A DNA stretch of 64,000 bases from Anaerolineales bacterium (GCA_020634885.1 JACKAW010000008.1:1-64000), one strand, 5' to 3'. Positions 8,459 through 16,360 are shown, counted from the first letter of the stretch. Made by a program: numbers and translations. Notes: generated from the sequence alone by a model not told the origin.

Positions 8459-9174
8459 TGACAGATTTGGATAGACGCCGCATTCTCGTAGTAGATGACG
8501 AAGAACGCATGGTGCGGTTTATTCGTATGAACCTGGAGCATGACGGCTTTCAAGTGGCAGAAGCATTCAACGGAAAACAAGCCATTCAAAAGATCCGCGA
8601 CTTTACCCCCGATCTCATCCTGCTGGATGTGATGATGCCGGATATTGACGGGTTTGACGTGCTCGAAACCGTACGCGATTTTAGCAGCGTGCCGGTCATC
8701 ATGCTGACCGCCAAAGGCGAAGAAGATGACCGTGTGCGCGGACTGGAACATGGCGCGGACGATTACATCACCAAACCGTTCAGTCCGCGTGAGTTAGTCA
8801 GCCGTATCAAAGCCGTGCTGCGCCGCACCGAAGGGACGGGCGGCTCGATGCACGGACTGATCGAAATTGACAGCCGCCTCAAGATCGATTTTGAACGCCG
8901 TGAGATCTGGCTCGAAGGTAAACTCGTCAAGCTCCGCCCGACCGAATACCGCTTGTTGTATCACCTTGTGCAAAATGCAGGCTGGGTCGTTTCTCATGAC
9001 CAACTGCTCCAAAAAGTATGGGGTTACGAATACCGTGACGAGCCGCACTATGTCCGCCTTTACATCAACTACCTGCGCCAAAAGCTGGAGAAAGACCCCG
9101 CCAACCCGGTCTACATTCTCACCGAGCGCGGCGTGGGCTACCGCTTTGTAGATTTCAAACGCAGCAAGGAATAA
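8458..9174 (+). CDS. OmpR/PhoB-family response regulator
   Basis: 238 residues. The receiver domain (1-125) has the acidic pair DD13-14, phospho-acceptor Asp57 in LLDVMMP, Thr/Ala switch LTAKGE and Lys107 in TKPF. Residues 140-236 form a winged helix (LRPTEYRLLYHLVQ, VRLYINYLRQKLE, ERGVGYRF). No histidine kinase is adjacent; it is coupled instead to the Ser/Thr kinase operon, so it may take input from an unlinked kinase or from the kinase-phosphatase pair. Confidence 0.92.
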   Translation: MTDLDRRRILVVDDEERMVRFIRMNLEHDGFQVAEAFNGKQAIQKIRDFTPDLILLDVMMPDIDGFDVLETVRDFSSVPVIMLTAKGEEDDRVRGLEHGADDYITKPFSPRELVSRIKAVLRRTEGTGGSMHGLIEIDSRLKIDFERREIWLEGKLVKLRPTEYRLLYHLVQNAGWVVSHDQLLQKVWGYEYRDEPHYVRLYINYLRQKLEKDPANPVYILTERGVGYRFVDFKRSKE

Positions 9175-9176
9175 GA

Positions 9177-9296
9177 ATGCCTGACCAAAAGCCTGAAAAT
9201 AAATGGCTTACAGCCGCAAAGATGCTGGGTGTTTGCATTACCTGCGTAGGCATTGTGTATGGCATCGTCATCCTTATCAACGCCTTTTCTTCCTGA
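9177..9296 (+). CDS. 39-residue single-span membrane peptide
   Basis: An ATG two bases after the regulator stop opens a 39-codon frame ending TGA at 9294-9296. A short charged N-terminus (MPDQKPENKW) is followed by a hydrophobic stretch, LGVCITCVGIVYGIVILINAF, of transmembrane length. The position directly between the regulator and a terminator supports it being the last operon gene. No ribosome binding site is visible, so coupling would be needed. The family is unknown to me. Confidence 0.5.
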   Translation: MPDQKPENKWLTAAKMLGVCITCVGIVYGIVILINAFSS

Positions 9297-9321
9297 AACG
9301 ACCCTCTAACAAAACGAATAC

Positions 9322-9354
9322 AAAACGCTTGCGTTTTTTTAACGCAGGCGTTTT
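9322..9354 (+). terminator. terminator of the kinase/regulator operon
   Basis: AAAACGCTTGCG (9322-9333) pairs with CGCAGGCGTTTT (9343-9354) with one G-T pair, across a T-rich loop. Confidence 0.65.
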
Positions 9355-9402
9355 AAATTAAAGGGCGTAAGATAAATTCCAATTACCCATAAGGAGGTAG
9401 CT

Positions 9403-9846
9403 ATGTCAAACATTATTCGTTGGGAGCCCGCTCGTGAGATGATGACCCTGCGCGAAGCCATGGATCGCCTCTTCGACGATGCGTTCACCCGCCCGCTCAG
9501 CCTTGCTGGCAGCAACTGGTCCATCCCCGCGGTGGATATGTACCAGACCGACAATGAGGTCGTGGTTAAAGCCGCCCTGCCCGGCATCAAAGCCGATGAA
9601 GTGCAAATCAACGTCACCGGCGAGGTGCTCACCCTCAAAGGCGAGACCAAGCAGGAGAGCGAAACCAAAGAGAAGGCGTATCACATCCGTGAACAACGCT
9701 GGGGCACGTTTGAACGCTCGCTCGTTCTACCCACCGAGGTGGTGGCAGATAAAGCCAAAGCCGATTTCGAGAACGGCATTCTGACCATCACGCTCCCCAA
9801 AGCTGAAGAGGTCAAACCCAAAACCATCAGCATCAAGACCAAGTAA
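9403..9846 (+). CDS. Hsp20 / alpha-crystallin small heat-shock protein
   Basis: 147 residues, preceded by a strong AAGGAGG 7 nt before the ATG. The alpha-crystallin domain covers about residues 40-140: VDMYQTDNEVVVKAALPGIKADEV at its start, then the ADFENGILTITLPKAEE strand that ends with the A-x-x-x-n-G-v-L motif (ENGILTITLPK). An IXI-type tail (KTISIKTK) follows. It holds unfolded proteins in the cytoplasm as an ATP-independent chaperone. It forms its own transcription unit between two hairpin terminators. No CIRCE or other heat-shock operator is visible upstream. Confidence 0.95.
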   Translation: MSNIIRWEPAREMMTLREAMDRLFDDAFTRPLSLAGSNWSIPAVDMYQTDNEVVVKAALPGIKADEVQINVTGEVLTLKGETKQESETKEKAYHIREQRWGTFERSLVLPTEVVADKAKADFENGILTITLPKAEEVKPKTISIKTK

Positions 9847-9857
9847 CATCACCAAAA

Positions 9858-9885
9858 ACAGGAGCCGAGGCAACTCGGCTCCTGT
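9858..9885 (+). terminator. terminator of hsp20
   Basis: A perfect 12-bp stem (ACAGGAGCCGAG with CTCGGCTCCTGT) around a GCAA tetraloop, followed by TCGTTTT. Confidence 0.85.
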
Positions 9886-9900
9886 TCGTTTTAAGGGCAT

Positions 9901-9940
9901 GAACGCGAATTTTGCGAATGGGCGAATGCTACGAATATAA
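9901..9940. repeat. GCGAAT-type repeat remnant
   Basis: The gap before the M20 gene holds AACGCGAATTTTGCGAATG followed by GGCGAATGCTACGAAT: four GCGAAT-like steps at about 8-9 nt spacing. It matches in style the arrays at 11297-11370 and around 49312-49554. Confidence 0.6.
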
Positions 9941-9980
9941 ATATGTTTTATCATAGGCAGGATACAGGAGACTCTGACTC

Positions 9981-11225
9981 ATGACCCAAGCCTTTTCCTC
10001 TTTGCGCATCAACTCTGACCGATTGCTGGATGCCTTCAACCAGTTAGCCTTAATCGGTGCGACGGCTGATTCGGGCGTAGACCGACCGTCGCTCAGTGAA
10101 GCGCATCTCGCCGCCCGCAAATGGCTGCACGAACACATCGAAGCCAGCGGATTTGAATTCCGCACAGATGGCGCAGGCAATCACTCTGCTGTCCTGCCGT
10201 GCGATGAACCATCTGCGCCGACGCTCATCCTCGGCTCGCATTTGGACTCGGTGCCGAATGGCGGTCGATTCGATGGGGCGTTGGGTGTAATGGCAGCGCT
10301 TGAAGTGTTGAAAACGCTCCGAGAAAACAGAATCAACCTCAAAGTCCAGATCGAGGCGATGGACTTTACCGACGAAGAAGGCACGCTGGTCGGACTCCTC
10401 GGCAGCGCCGCGTTGGCGGGTCATTTATCCAAAGAAAATTTAGAGAAACCGCGTGGCGGGCGCGAGCGGCTGGTGGAAGGAATGATGCGGGCGGGCTTGA
10501 CCGAGGCAGGCATGTTGAGCGCGGCGCGTAAACCCGAAACGCTGGCGGGCTATTTGGAATTGCACATTGAGCAAGGCAAGCGTCTGGAAAAATCGGGCAC
10601 GGATATTGGGATTGTGACTGCCATCGTTGGAATCTGGTCGTACAAGTTGACGTTTCTGGGCAAGGCTGACCACGCCGGTTCGACGGCGATGGAAGACCGG
10701 CGCGATGCTTCGCTGGGGGCGAGCGCTTTCACATTGGCGGCACGGGAGATGGTGATGCGAGACTTTCCGAATTGCGTGGTGAACGTGGGCAAAATGGAGT
10801 TTGCACCGGGTGCGTTTAATATTGTGCCTGCGCAAGTGGATGTTTCGCTCGAATTCCGCTCGCCCGATGCCGCAGAATTTGAACGCTTGAATCAGGCGTT
10901 GTTGAATTTGGCGGGGGAGCAGGCGGTGCGTTTTGGCTTGGGCTTGCAGACGGAGTTTTTTGGCAAACATGCGCCCAGCCTGATGGACACCGATGTACGC
11001 GGCGCCTTTGCGAATGCGTGTGATGAACTTGGCTTGTCGCACATGCCGCTGCCTTCGGGTGCCGGGCATGACGGGCAGTCACTGGCAGATCTGTGCCCGG
11101 TGGGCATGATCTTCGTCCCCTCGGTGGATGGCGCCAGTCACTCGCCGCGTGAGTTTACCAAATGGGAAGATTGCGTGAACGGCGCCAATGTGCTTTTGCA
11201 GGCGGCGCTGCGGCTGGGAATGTAG
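9981..11225 (+). CDS. M20-family amidohydrolase (allantoate / N-carbamoyl-amino-acid hydrolase type)
   Basis: 414 residues, full length for the hydantoinase/carbamoylase branch of the M20 dimetal hydrolases. Visible motifs are the metal His and Asp in GSHLDSVPNGGRFDGALG, DFTDEEG with the metal and catalytic acids, LHIEQGKRLE, the dimerisation-domain AGSTAMEDRRDA and the C-terminal SGAGHDGQ with substrate and metal residues. Such enzymes hydrolyse the terminal ureido or carbamoyl group of allantoate, ureidoglycine or N-carbamoyl amino acids in the cytoplasm. The adjacent adenosine deaminase makes a purine-catabolic role attractive, but no allantoinase or urease gene is in view. The TAG stop is the first TAG of the palindromic element that follows. 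Confidence 0.88.
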   Translation: MTQAFSSLRINSDRLLDAFNQLALIGATADSGVDRPSLSEAHLAARKWLHEHIEASGFEFRTDGAGNHSAVLPCDEPSAPTLILGSHLDSVPNGGRFDGALGVMAALEVLKTLRENRINLKVQIEAMDFTDEEGTLVGLLGSAALAGHLSKENLEKPRGGRERLVEGMMRAGLTEAGMLSAARKPETLAGYLELHIEQGKRLEKSGTDIGIVTAIVGIWSYKLTFLGKADHAGSTAMEDRRDASLGASAFTLAAREMVMRDFPNCVVNVGKMEFAPGAFNIVPAQVDVSLEFRSPDAAEFERLNQALLNLAGEQAVRFGLGLQTEFFGKHAPSLMDTDVRGAFANACDELGLSHMPLPSGAGHDGQSLADLCPVGMIFVPSVDGASHSPREFTKWEDCVNGANVLLQAALRLGM

Positions 11226-11479
11226 GTCACGCTTGTAGCGTGACGAAGGTTTTCTCAAAGCAGGTTGAAAATTTTAAAAGAAGAGCAAAAGGCAGAACGC
11301 GAATTTCGCGAATCGGGCGAATAACGCGAATTTTTCGCGAAATTCGTTTCATTTGCGCTATTCGCGTTAAGATTTTTTCGTCTTGTCAAACGACGGCATA
11401 TCTTTTACACACGAGCCGAAAATTATTGTAGCGTGGCGGTATTTTTATATCAGGCTGTCACACTGAAAGCATGACCTAC
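11222..11479. repeat. paired 23-nt hairpin element, GTAGGTC family, copy 2 (expanded, 258 bp)
   Basis: The outer 23-nt units are 11222-11244 (GTAGGTCACGC, TTGTA, GCGTGAC) and 11457-11479 (inverted, ending GCATGACCTAC). The interior holds a GCGAAT array (11297-11370) and a partial TTGTAGCGTGGC. The left unit supplies the TAG stop (11223-11225) of the M20 gene; the right unit ends just before the -10 box of adenosine deaminase. This explains the whole 270-nt gap between the two genes. Confidence 0.8.
11297..11370. repeat. GCGAAT array nested in the expanded GTAGGTC element
   Basis: AACGCGAATTTCGCGAAT at the left and GCTATTCGCGTTAAGA at the right are inverted, with further GCGAAT steps between (GGGCGAATAACGCGAATTT, TTCGCGAAATTCG). 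This is the typical scar layout also seen beside the GxxExxY remnant at 49312, but here there is no gene inside. Confidence 0.65.
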
Positions 11480-11483
11480 AGGG

Positions 11484-11489
11484 TAAAAT
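11484..11489 (+). promoter_or_regulatory. -10 box for a leaderless adenosine deaminase mRNA
   Basis: TAAAAT ends 6 nt before the ATG at 11496, so transcription should begin at or next to the start codon. There is no ribosome binding site. Confidence 0.5.
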
Positions 11490-11495
11490 ATAGCC

Positions 11496-12509
11496 ATGAA
11501 AAACTTCGACCCAAAATACAACTCAATCCCCAAGACCGAAATTCACTGCCACCTCGAAGGCGCGATCCGCACGCAGACCATTATTGACGTGGCGCGTGCG
11601 CAGGGCGTGAGCCTGCCTTCCTACGAAGTGGGGGAGTTGGATAAACACGTCAAAGTATTGGAGCAGATGCAAAGCCTGAAAGCGGTGCTGGATGCTTTTG
11701 ACATCTTCCAGCGCACCATCACCTCGCCCGAAGTCTTTGAACGTATTTCGTGGGAGCTCTTCGAAGATTGCGCCAAACAGAATATCAAACTCTTTGAAGT
11801 ACGCTTCTCACCCGATTGGGCGTTTCATGGCTATAACTTGAATTGGGATGCCTGTCTCGATGGTTTGCTGCGCGCACAAGAACGCGCCGAAAAAGAATTC
11901 GATATGGCAATCGGCATCATTGCCATTACCTCGCGCGGCATGGGACCCGAGTCCTGCGTCAAAACCGTGGATTGGGCGATCAAGCACAAGCAGCACATCC
12001 AAGCCGTAGACCTCGCCGATGCCGAAAAACTCTACCCGGTCAAAGATTTCATCAAGCCGATCATGAAAGCCAAAGATGCCGGGCTGAAAGTAACCATCCA
12101 CTCCGGCGAAGATACGCCCGCTTCGTATGTGATCGATACCATTAACCATTTTCAGCCTGACCGCATTGGACATGGTATTCACAGTATTGAAGATATGAAA
12201 GCCGTGGAACTTTTGATTGAGAAGGGGATTACCCTCGAAGTGAATCCCTGGTCAAACTATCTGACCAACGGTGTGCGAACAATTGAGGAACATCCGCTCA
12301 AAAAGCTATTCGACCTCGGTGTGCGTGTAACCATTAATTCAGACGACCCCGAAGTGCTCGAAACCAACGTCAACAACGAATACCGCATTGCACACGAAAT
12401 CCTTGGCATGAGCATGGATGATATTAAGACCTGTAATCGCTTTGCTTTTGAATCATCGTTCATAAACCCCGCCAAGACCAAGCCGCTTTGGGACAAATAC
12501 TTCGCCTGA
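11496..12509 (+). CDS. add: adenosine deaminase
   Basis: 337 residues, usual length for the family. It shows the zinc ligands HCH at 17-19 (KTEIHCHLEGAIR), a third zinc histidine with the catalytic neighbours in TIHSGED, the IGHGIHSIED segment with the catalytic His, and the zinc Asp and its partner in INSDDPEV. Adenosine is hydrolysed to inosine in the cytoplasm, feeding purine salvage or breakdown. It lies just upstream of rpmH, where many bacteria have dnaA. A member acting on a related amino-purine (for example adenine or 6-aminodeoxyfutalosine) cannot be excluded by eye. Confidence 0.9.
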   Translation: MKNFDPKYNSIPKTEIHCHLEGAIRTQTIIDVARAQGVSLPSYEVGELDKHVKVLEQMQSLKAVLDAFDIFQRTITSPEVFERISWELFEDCAKQNIKLFEVRFSPDWAFHGYNLNWDACLDGLLRAQERAEKEFDMAIGIIAITSRGMGPESCVKTVDWAIKHKQHIQAVDLADAEKLYPVKDFIKPIMKAKDAGLKVTIHSGEDTPASYVIDTINHFQPDRIGHGIHSIEDMKAVELLIEKGITLEVNPWSNYLTNGVRTIEEHPLKKLFDLGVRVTINSDDPEVLETNVNNEYRIAHEILGMSMDDIKTCNRFAFESSFINPAKTKPLWDKYFA

Positions 12510-12515
12510 TTCAAA

Positions 12516-12545
12516 TTGACCGATTCGCACCCCTTAGGGTAAAAT
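12516..12545 (+). promoter_or_regulatory. sigma70 promoter of the rpmH operon
   Basis: TTGACC (12516-12521), an 18-nt spacer and TAAAAT (12540-12545). Transcription would start about 70 nt before rpmH, leaving a leader with GGAAG as ribosome binding site. Confidence 0.7.
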
Positions 12546-12623
12546 AACGCGCTGTCTAGCTCAGAAAATACCGTCCCATTGGGGATTGTGTAAATAATTG
12601 AAGGAATAAAGGAAGAACGTAGA

Positions 12624-12794
12624 ATGACCAAGCGAACTTATCAACCCAAGATCCGCCGCCGTGTCCGCGTGCATGGCTTCCGCTCGCGTATGGCAACCTC
12701 CTCCGGACGCGACGTTCTCAAGCGCCGCCGCTTGAAGGGACGCCACAAACTGACTGTCAAGATGAACGAGCACGTTAAGAAGACTCGTTGGTAA
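12624..12794 (+). CDS. rpmH: 50S ribosomal protein L34
   Basis: A 56-codon frame encoding MTKRTYQPKIRRRVRVHGFR... with the family core (RTYQP, GFRSRMAT, GR.VLKRRRLKGRHKL). It is very basic. The extra C-terminal stretch VKMNEHVKKTRW makes it about 10 residues longer than the E. coli protein, which is common outside Proteobacteria. It sits immediately before rnpA as in most bacteria, behind GGAAGAACGTAGA. Confidence 0.97.
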   Translation: MTKRTYQPKIRRRVRVHGFRSRMATSSGRDVLKRRRLKGRHKLTVKMNEHVKKTRW

Positions 12795-12828
12795 TCTCCC
12801 TTTGAGGAGAAATTATTAAGAGGCGCGG

Positions 12829-13185
12829 GTGCAGAAGCGATTTAGACTGTCCCGATCCGAAGATTTCAAGCGGGTGAGGCGAACAGGCAAGTCCTATGCC
12901 CATCCGCTTGTTGTGTTAGTAACACAAGCGAACGATAATGGCGAACACTTAAAGATCGGTGTCGCCGCCGGTAAAACAACAGGATCAGCCGTCCACCGCA
13001 ACCGCGCAAAGCGACTGCTGCGTGAAGCGATGCGCGAACTGATTCCCTCCATCGCCTCCGGCTGGGATTTGATCCTGATCGCCAGACCCGCACTTGTCAC
13101 TGCCTCCCTGGCAGATACCCGCTCCGCGTTGTTAAACCTGCTCCGAAGAGCCAGGCTCCTCGCCACAGATAACGCCACCGAATGA
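12829..13185 (+). CDS. rnpA: ribonuclease P protein component
   Basis: 118 residues from GTG 12829 (behind GAGGAG and AAGAGG). Hallmarks are RLSRSEDFKRVRRTGK at the N-terminus and the RNR motif HRNRAKRLLREAMRE, which contacts the RNase P RNA during 5' maturation of tRNA precursors. It follows rpmH by 34 nt and its end overlaps the yidD start (ATGA). Confidence 0.95.
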   Translation: MQKRFRLSRSEDFKRVRRTGKSYAHPLVVLVTQANDNGEHLKIGVAAGKTTGSAVHRNRAKRLLREAMRELIPSIASGWDLILIARPALVTASLADTRSALLNLLRRARLLATDNATE

Positions 13186-13490
13186 ATCAAGACCACGAAC
13201 ACGAAGAGCAATTTATCCTTCACGATTATTCCCATGAACCGCGCTTGCGAGATATGCCGCGTACACTTGGGAATGTTCCTCGTATCCTGGTTCTTTCCAT
13301 CATACGTCTCTATCAAATGGTGATCTCACCCGGGCTGCCTGCAAACACATGCCGTTTTTACCCATCCTGTTCACATTATGGGTATCAGGCGGTATACAAA
13401 CATGGTGCATTCAAGGGATCATTCATGGCGGCATGGCGTGTTTTGCGCTGTAACCCCTTCAACCCGGGCGGGTACGACCCCGTTCCGTAA
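13182..13490 (+). CDS. yidD: membrane protein insertion efficiency factor YidD
   Basis: 102 residues with the diagnostic YQMVISPGLPANTCRFYPSCSHYG and AAWRVLRCNPFNPGGYDPVP segments, including the three conserved cysteines. A roughly 30-residue acidic, His-rich N-terminal extension (NQDHEHEEQF) precedes the usual start region and may be non-essential. The protein binds the membrane through an amphipathic helix and assists YidC-dependent insertion. It overlaps rnpA by 4 nt. Confidence 0.95.
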   Translation: MNQDHEHEEQFILHDYSHEPRLRDMPRTLGNVPRILVLSIIRLYQMVISPGLPANTCRFYPSCSHYGYQAVYKHGAFKGSFMAAWRVLRCNPFNPGGYDPVP

Positions 13491-13547
13491 TCAAGCATAT
13501 TTCCGGGAAAGCTCGGCGCTTTTCCGTATGTTAGGAGTAAATCCAAT

Positions 13548-14627
13548 TTGAACACGAACAAGTTAAAACTGTTTTTGTTGCTTGTACTTGGCGCTGTAAT
13601 TCTTAGCGCTTGTTCGGGCAGCCGTGCTACCATCGTGAATACTTGGGCAGGGCTTTCAGCAGATGCCACACAGGCATATTTGGCATCCGGGTCTCATGTC
13701 TATGCTGTTGACGTACAAAACGGCACAGAAGTATGGCGTTATCCGGCTGAAGTGGATACGAATCTCATATTCAATTCAAACCCAGCGATCACCCCAGATG
13801 GTCAGCTTATTATCGGCAGTGAAGGGAACAGCCATATTTTGGTGAGCATCAACCCCGAAACCGGTAAGGATAATTGGGCAGCCCCATTCACTGGCGCCAA
13901 AAGCAAGTGGGTGGCTACCCCCCTTATTCTTAATGAAATCATTTATGCGCCCAACTCTGACGGTTTTCTCTACATCCTTGATTTGAATGGGAAACAGTTG
14001 CAAGACCCCATTGAATTGGGCGGCGCACTTTGGTCATCTCCTGTGACAGATGGTACCTACCTCTACATCACATCCCTTGACCACCACCTTCACATCATTG
14101 ACCTTGACACCATGAAACTCAGCGAACCCGTGGATATTGGCGGCGCTTTGCCCAGCAGCCCGGCAGTTGGTGAGAATGGTATCTACGTTGGTTCGTTCAA
14201 TTCAAATATTGAATTCGTTTCAGCGTCTGGTCAAAATGAAGTCTTGACCACCTCCCCCGCATGGATTTGGGGCACTCCCGTTTTTAATAACGGCGCCCTC
14301 TACTATGCCGACCTGGGCGGCAATATTTATTCATTGGATGTTGCCAGCAACCGCCAAAACTGGGGTGATGTCAAACCAGATGGCCCCATCGTAGCAAGTC
14401 CGCTGATCGTAAATGACAGCATTTACTTTGTAACAGAAGAAGGCACCCTCGTTGCATTCGATGTTGACGGCAAGACCGTTTGGGAAAAGACCGTCGGCGG
14501 AAAGTTATACACAACCCCGGTTCTTTCCAACGAACTTGTCCTCGTTGCACCCTATCAGGCAGATTTCTCCCTCGCCGCCTACGATCTTGAAGGTCGGCAA
14601 GCCTGGACCTTCACCCCCGAAAAATAA
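13548..14627 (+). CDS. PQQ-type beta-propeller lipoprotein
   Basis: 359 residues from TTG 13548, with TTAGGAG about 10 nt before. The N-terminus is a lipoprotein signal (KLKLFLLLVLGAVILSAC; lipobox LSAC with Cys22). The remainder is six or more quinoprotein-like repeats (VYAVDVQNGTEVWRYPAE, LYYADLGGNIYSLDVAS). It resembles BamB in fold, but Chloroflexota are thought to lack an outer-membrane Bam system, so a BamB role should not be assumed. It is inserted between yidD and yidC, which suggests help with folding or quality control of exported proteins at the outer face of the membrane. Confidence 0.85.
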   Translation: MNTNKLKLFLLLVLGAVILSACSGSRATIVNTWAGLSADATQAYLASGSHVYAVDVQNGTEVWRYPAEVDTNLIFNSNPAITPDGQLIIGSEGNSHILVSINPETGKDNWAAPFTGAKSKWVATPLILNEIIYAPNSDGFLYILDLNGKQLQDPIELGGALWSSPVTDGTYLYITSLDHHLHIIDLDTMKLSEPVDIGGALPSSPAVGENGIYVGSFNSNIEFVSASGQNEVLTTSPAWIWGTPVFNNGALYYADLGGNIYSLDVASNRQNWGDVKPDGPIVASPLIVNDSIYFVTEEGTLVAFDVDGKTVWEKTVGGKLYTTPVLSNELVLVAPYQADFSLAAYDLEGRQAWTFTPEK

Positions 14628-14639
14628 GGAACACACCCC

Positions 14640-15458
14640 ATGTGGCAGACACTTATCATACAACCCATGGTTAACCTCCTCCTGTGGATCTATGACATCC
14701 TTGGTCATGGTCCGCAAATGTTTGGGGTAGCCATCATATTATTTACAATCGTTATCAGGCTCATTACCTGGCCCCTCAACGCCTCACAGGTAAAAGGCGC
14801 CCAAGCCATGCAGGAATTGCAAAGCGACAAGGAATGGCAGGATATTCAAAAGAAATATGCCAAAGACCGTGAAAAACTGGCGCAGGAACAAATGCGCATT
14901 TATAAAGAACGCGGTATTAATCCATTTGCCTCCTGTCTCCCTACACTTATTCAATTCCCGATCATCATCGGCTTGTATCAGGCAGTCATCCGCGCCATGG
15001 CAGCCACCCCGCTCGATATGCTCAACCTTGCGCGTACCATCTACCCCTTTCAAAACGTGAGCAATATCATCCCGCTCAACAGCACCTTTTTGTGGATGAA
15101 CCTGGGTCGCCCTGAAGGCATCCCCCTGCCCTTCGAAGTATCCTTCCTTCCTAATGGTTTTCCTTTGCTGGCGCTGGTTGTAGCTCTCACCACCTACATT
15201 CAAACAAAACTGACCATGCCGGCAACGCCTCCCAACCCCAACGATCAGGCAGCCGCGCAAACTGCCGCCATGAGCAGCAGCATGGCAATTTACATGCCGC
15301 TTATGCTGGGCTGGTTTGCACTTACCTTCCCCTCGGGCATCTCTGTTTATTTCATCACAAGCAACTTATTGGGTATCTTACAATATGCTGCCACCGGACG
15401 CGCCAATTGGAGCAATTTAATTCCCGGCAGTAAGAACAATACTCCGGCAAAAAAGTAG
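14640..15458 (+). CDS. yidC: membrane protein insertase YidC
   Basis: 272 residues, the short form without a large periplasmic domain. The first core helix holds the conserved hydrophilic-groove arginine in FTIVIRLITWPL. A charged cytoplasmic coiled hairpin follows (SDKEWQDIQKKYAKDREKLAQEQ), then NPFASCLPTLIQFPIIIGLYQAV and further helices to the C-terminus (PLMLGWFALTFPSGISVYFITS). It inserts membrane proteins alone or with SecYEG. It is followed by jag at 9 nt. Confidence 0.95.
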   Translation: MWQTLIIQPMVNLLLWIYDILGHGPQMFGVAIILFTIVIRLITWPLNASQVKGAQAMQELQSDKEWQDIQKKYAKDREKLAQEQMRIYKERGINPFASCLPTLIQFPIIIGLYQAVIRAMAATPLDMLNLARTIYPFQNVSNIIPLNSTFLWMNLGRPEGIPLPFEVSFLPNGFPLLALVVALTTYIQTKLTMPATPPNPNDQAAAQTAAMSSSMAIYMPLMLGWFALTFPSGISVYFITSNLLGILQYAATGRANWSNLIPGSKNNTPAKK

Positions 15459-15467
15459 GGAGGCACC

Positions 15468-16349
15468 ATGAATGAGCGAACCACATTGGAGATCATCGCT
15501 CCAACGGTCGAAGAAGCCATTCAGCAAGGGCTTGAACAACTTGGGCTTACTGCTGATGCAGTTTCTGTAGAAGTTTTGGACTCTGGCTCAAAAGGATTAT
15601 TTGGACTCGGCGGGCGGCAGGTGCGCGTGCGCCTTTCTGTGACCCCGCCCCCCATGCCAGAAATCCCTGCAGAAAAACCGGATGTAAGTACCGCCTCAGG
15701 GCGTGGACCCAAACCTGCCTCGACCAAAAAGGCAGACCCCAAGCCGAAAGCGAAAGAGCAGCCCAAACCGCGTGCAGAGAAAAAGCCGGTGGAAGCGAAG
15801 CCGAAACCAAAACCAGAACCAAAACCAGAACCAAAGCGTGAGCCAAAACCCGCCCCGCAGCGCACCGCCATTGTAGATCACGATGCCGTGCTAAATACAG
15901 CAGAAGAAGTCGTATCCAAACTGATTTATCACATGGGTATGACGGCACAAGTCTCGGCGCACTTTGACGACAGCGACGGAGCCGACACCCACACCATTCA
16001 AGTGGACGTTCGTGGCGAAGACCTGAGCGCTCTGATCGGACGCAAGGCAGAAACACTGGCGGCGTTCCAGCATGTGGCTTCACTCATCGTTGGCAAACAG
16101 ACCCAACAATGGGTGCAGGTGATCGTGGATGTGGAAGGCTACCGTGCCCGCCGCGAAAAACAGATTCGCCAACTCGCCAACCGCATGGCAGACCAGGTCA
16201 CCAAAACGGGGCGTAAAGTGACCATGGAACCCATGCCCTCCAGCGAACGTCGTGTCGTTCACATCGAACTGCGCGGGCACCCCGCCGTAAAAACAGAAAG
16301 TGCAGGCGAAGAACCCTACCGCAAGGTTGTGATCCTGCCAAAAGAATAA
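15468..16349 (+). CDS. jag: RNA-binding protein Jag/KhpB (Jag_N-KH-R3H)
   Basis: 293 residues. The Jag_N domain (1-60) ends in the typical SGSKGLFGLGGRQVRV. Residues about 70-135 are a Pro/Lys/Glu linker of PKPEPKPEP type. A KH domain contains EDLSALIGRKAETLAAFQ, and the R3H domain starts at ARREKQIRQLANRMA. The protein binds RNA and, in Firmicutes, affects cell elongation and division. Start ATG 15468 has GGGAGG. It closes the yidC transcription unit before a strong terminator. The long repetitive linker was probably built by short-unit expansion. Confidence 0.95.
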   Translation: MNERTTLEIIAPTVEEAIQQGLEQLGLTADAVSVEVLDSGSKGLFGLGGRQVRVRLSVTPPPMPEIPAEKPDVSTASGRGPKPASTKKADPKPKAKEQPKPRAEKKPVEAKPKPKPEPKPEPKREPKPAPQRTAIVDHDAVLNTAEEVVSKLIYHMGMTAQVSAHFDDSDGADTHTIQVDVRGEDLSALIGRKAETLAAFQHVASLIVGKQTQQWVQVIVDVEGYRARREKQIRQLANRMADQVTKTGRKVTMEPMPSSERRVVHIELRGHPAVKTESAGEEPYRKVVILPKE

Positions 16350-16360
16350 ATGAGACAGAT

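Noticed and set aside
15780..15860. Repeat array in the jag linker as a separate genetic element
   Set aside because: The PKPEPKPEP-type codon repeats are in frame inside Jag and are typical of its linker.
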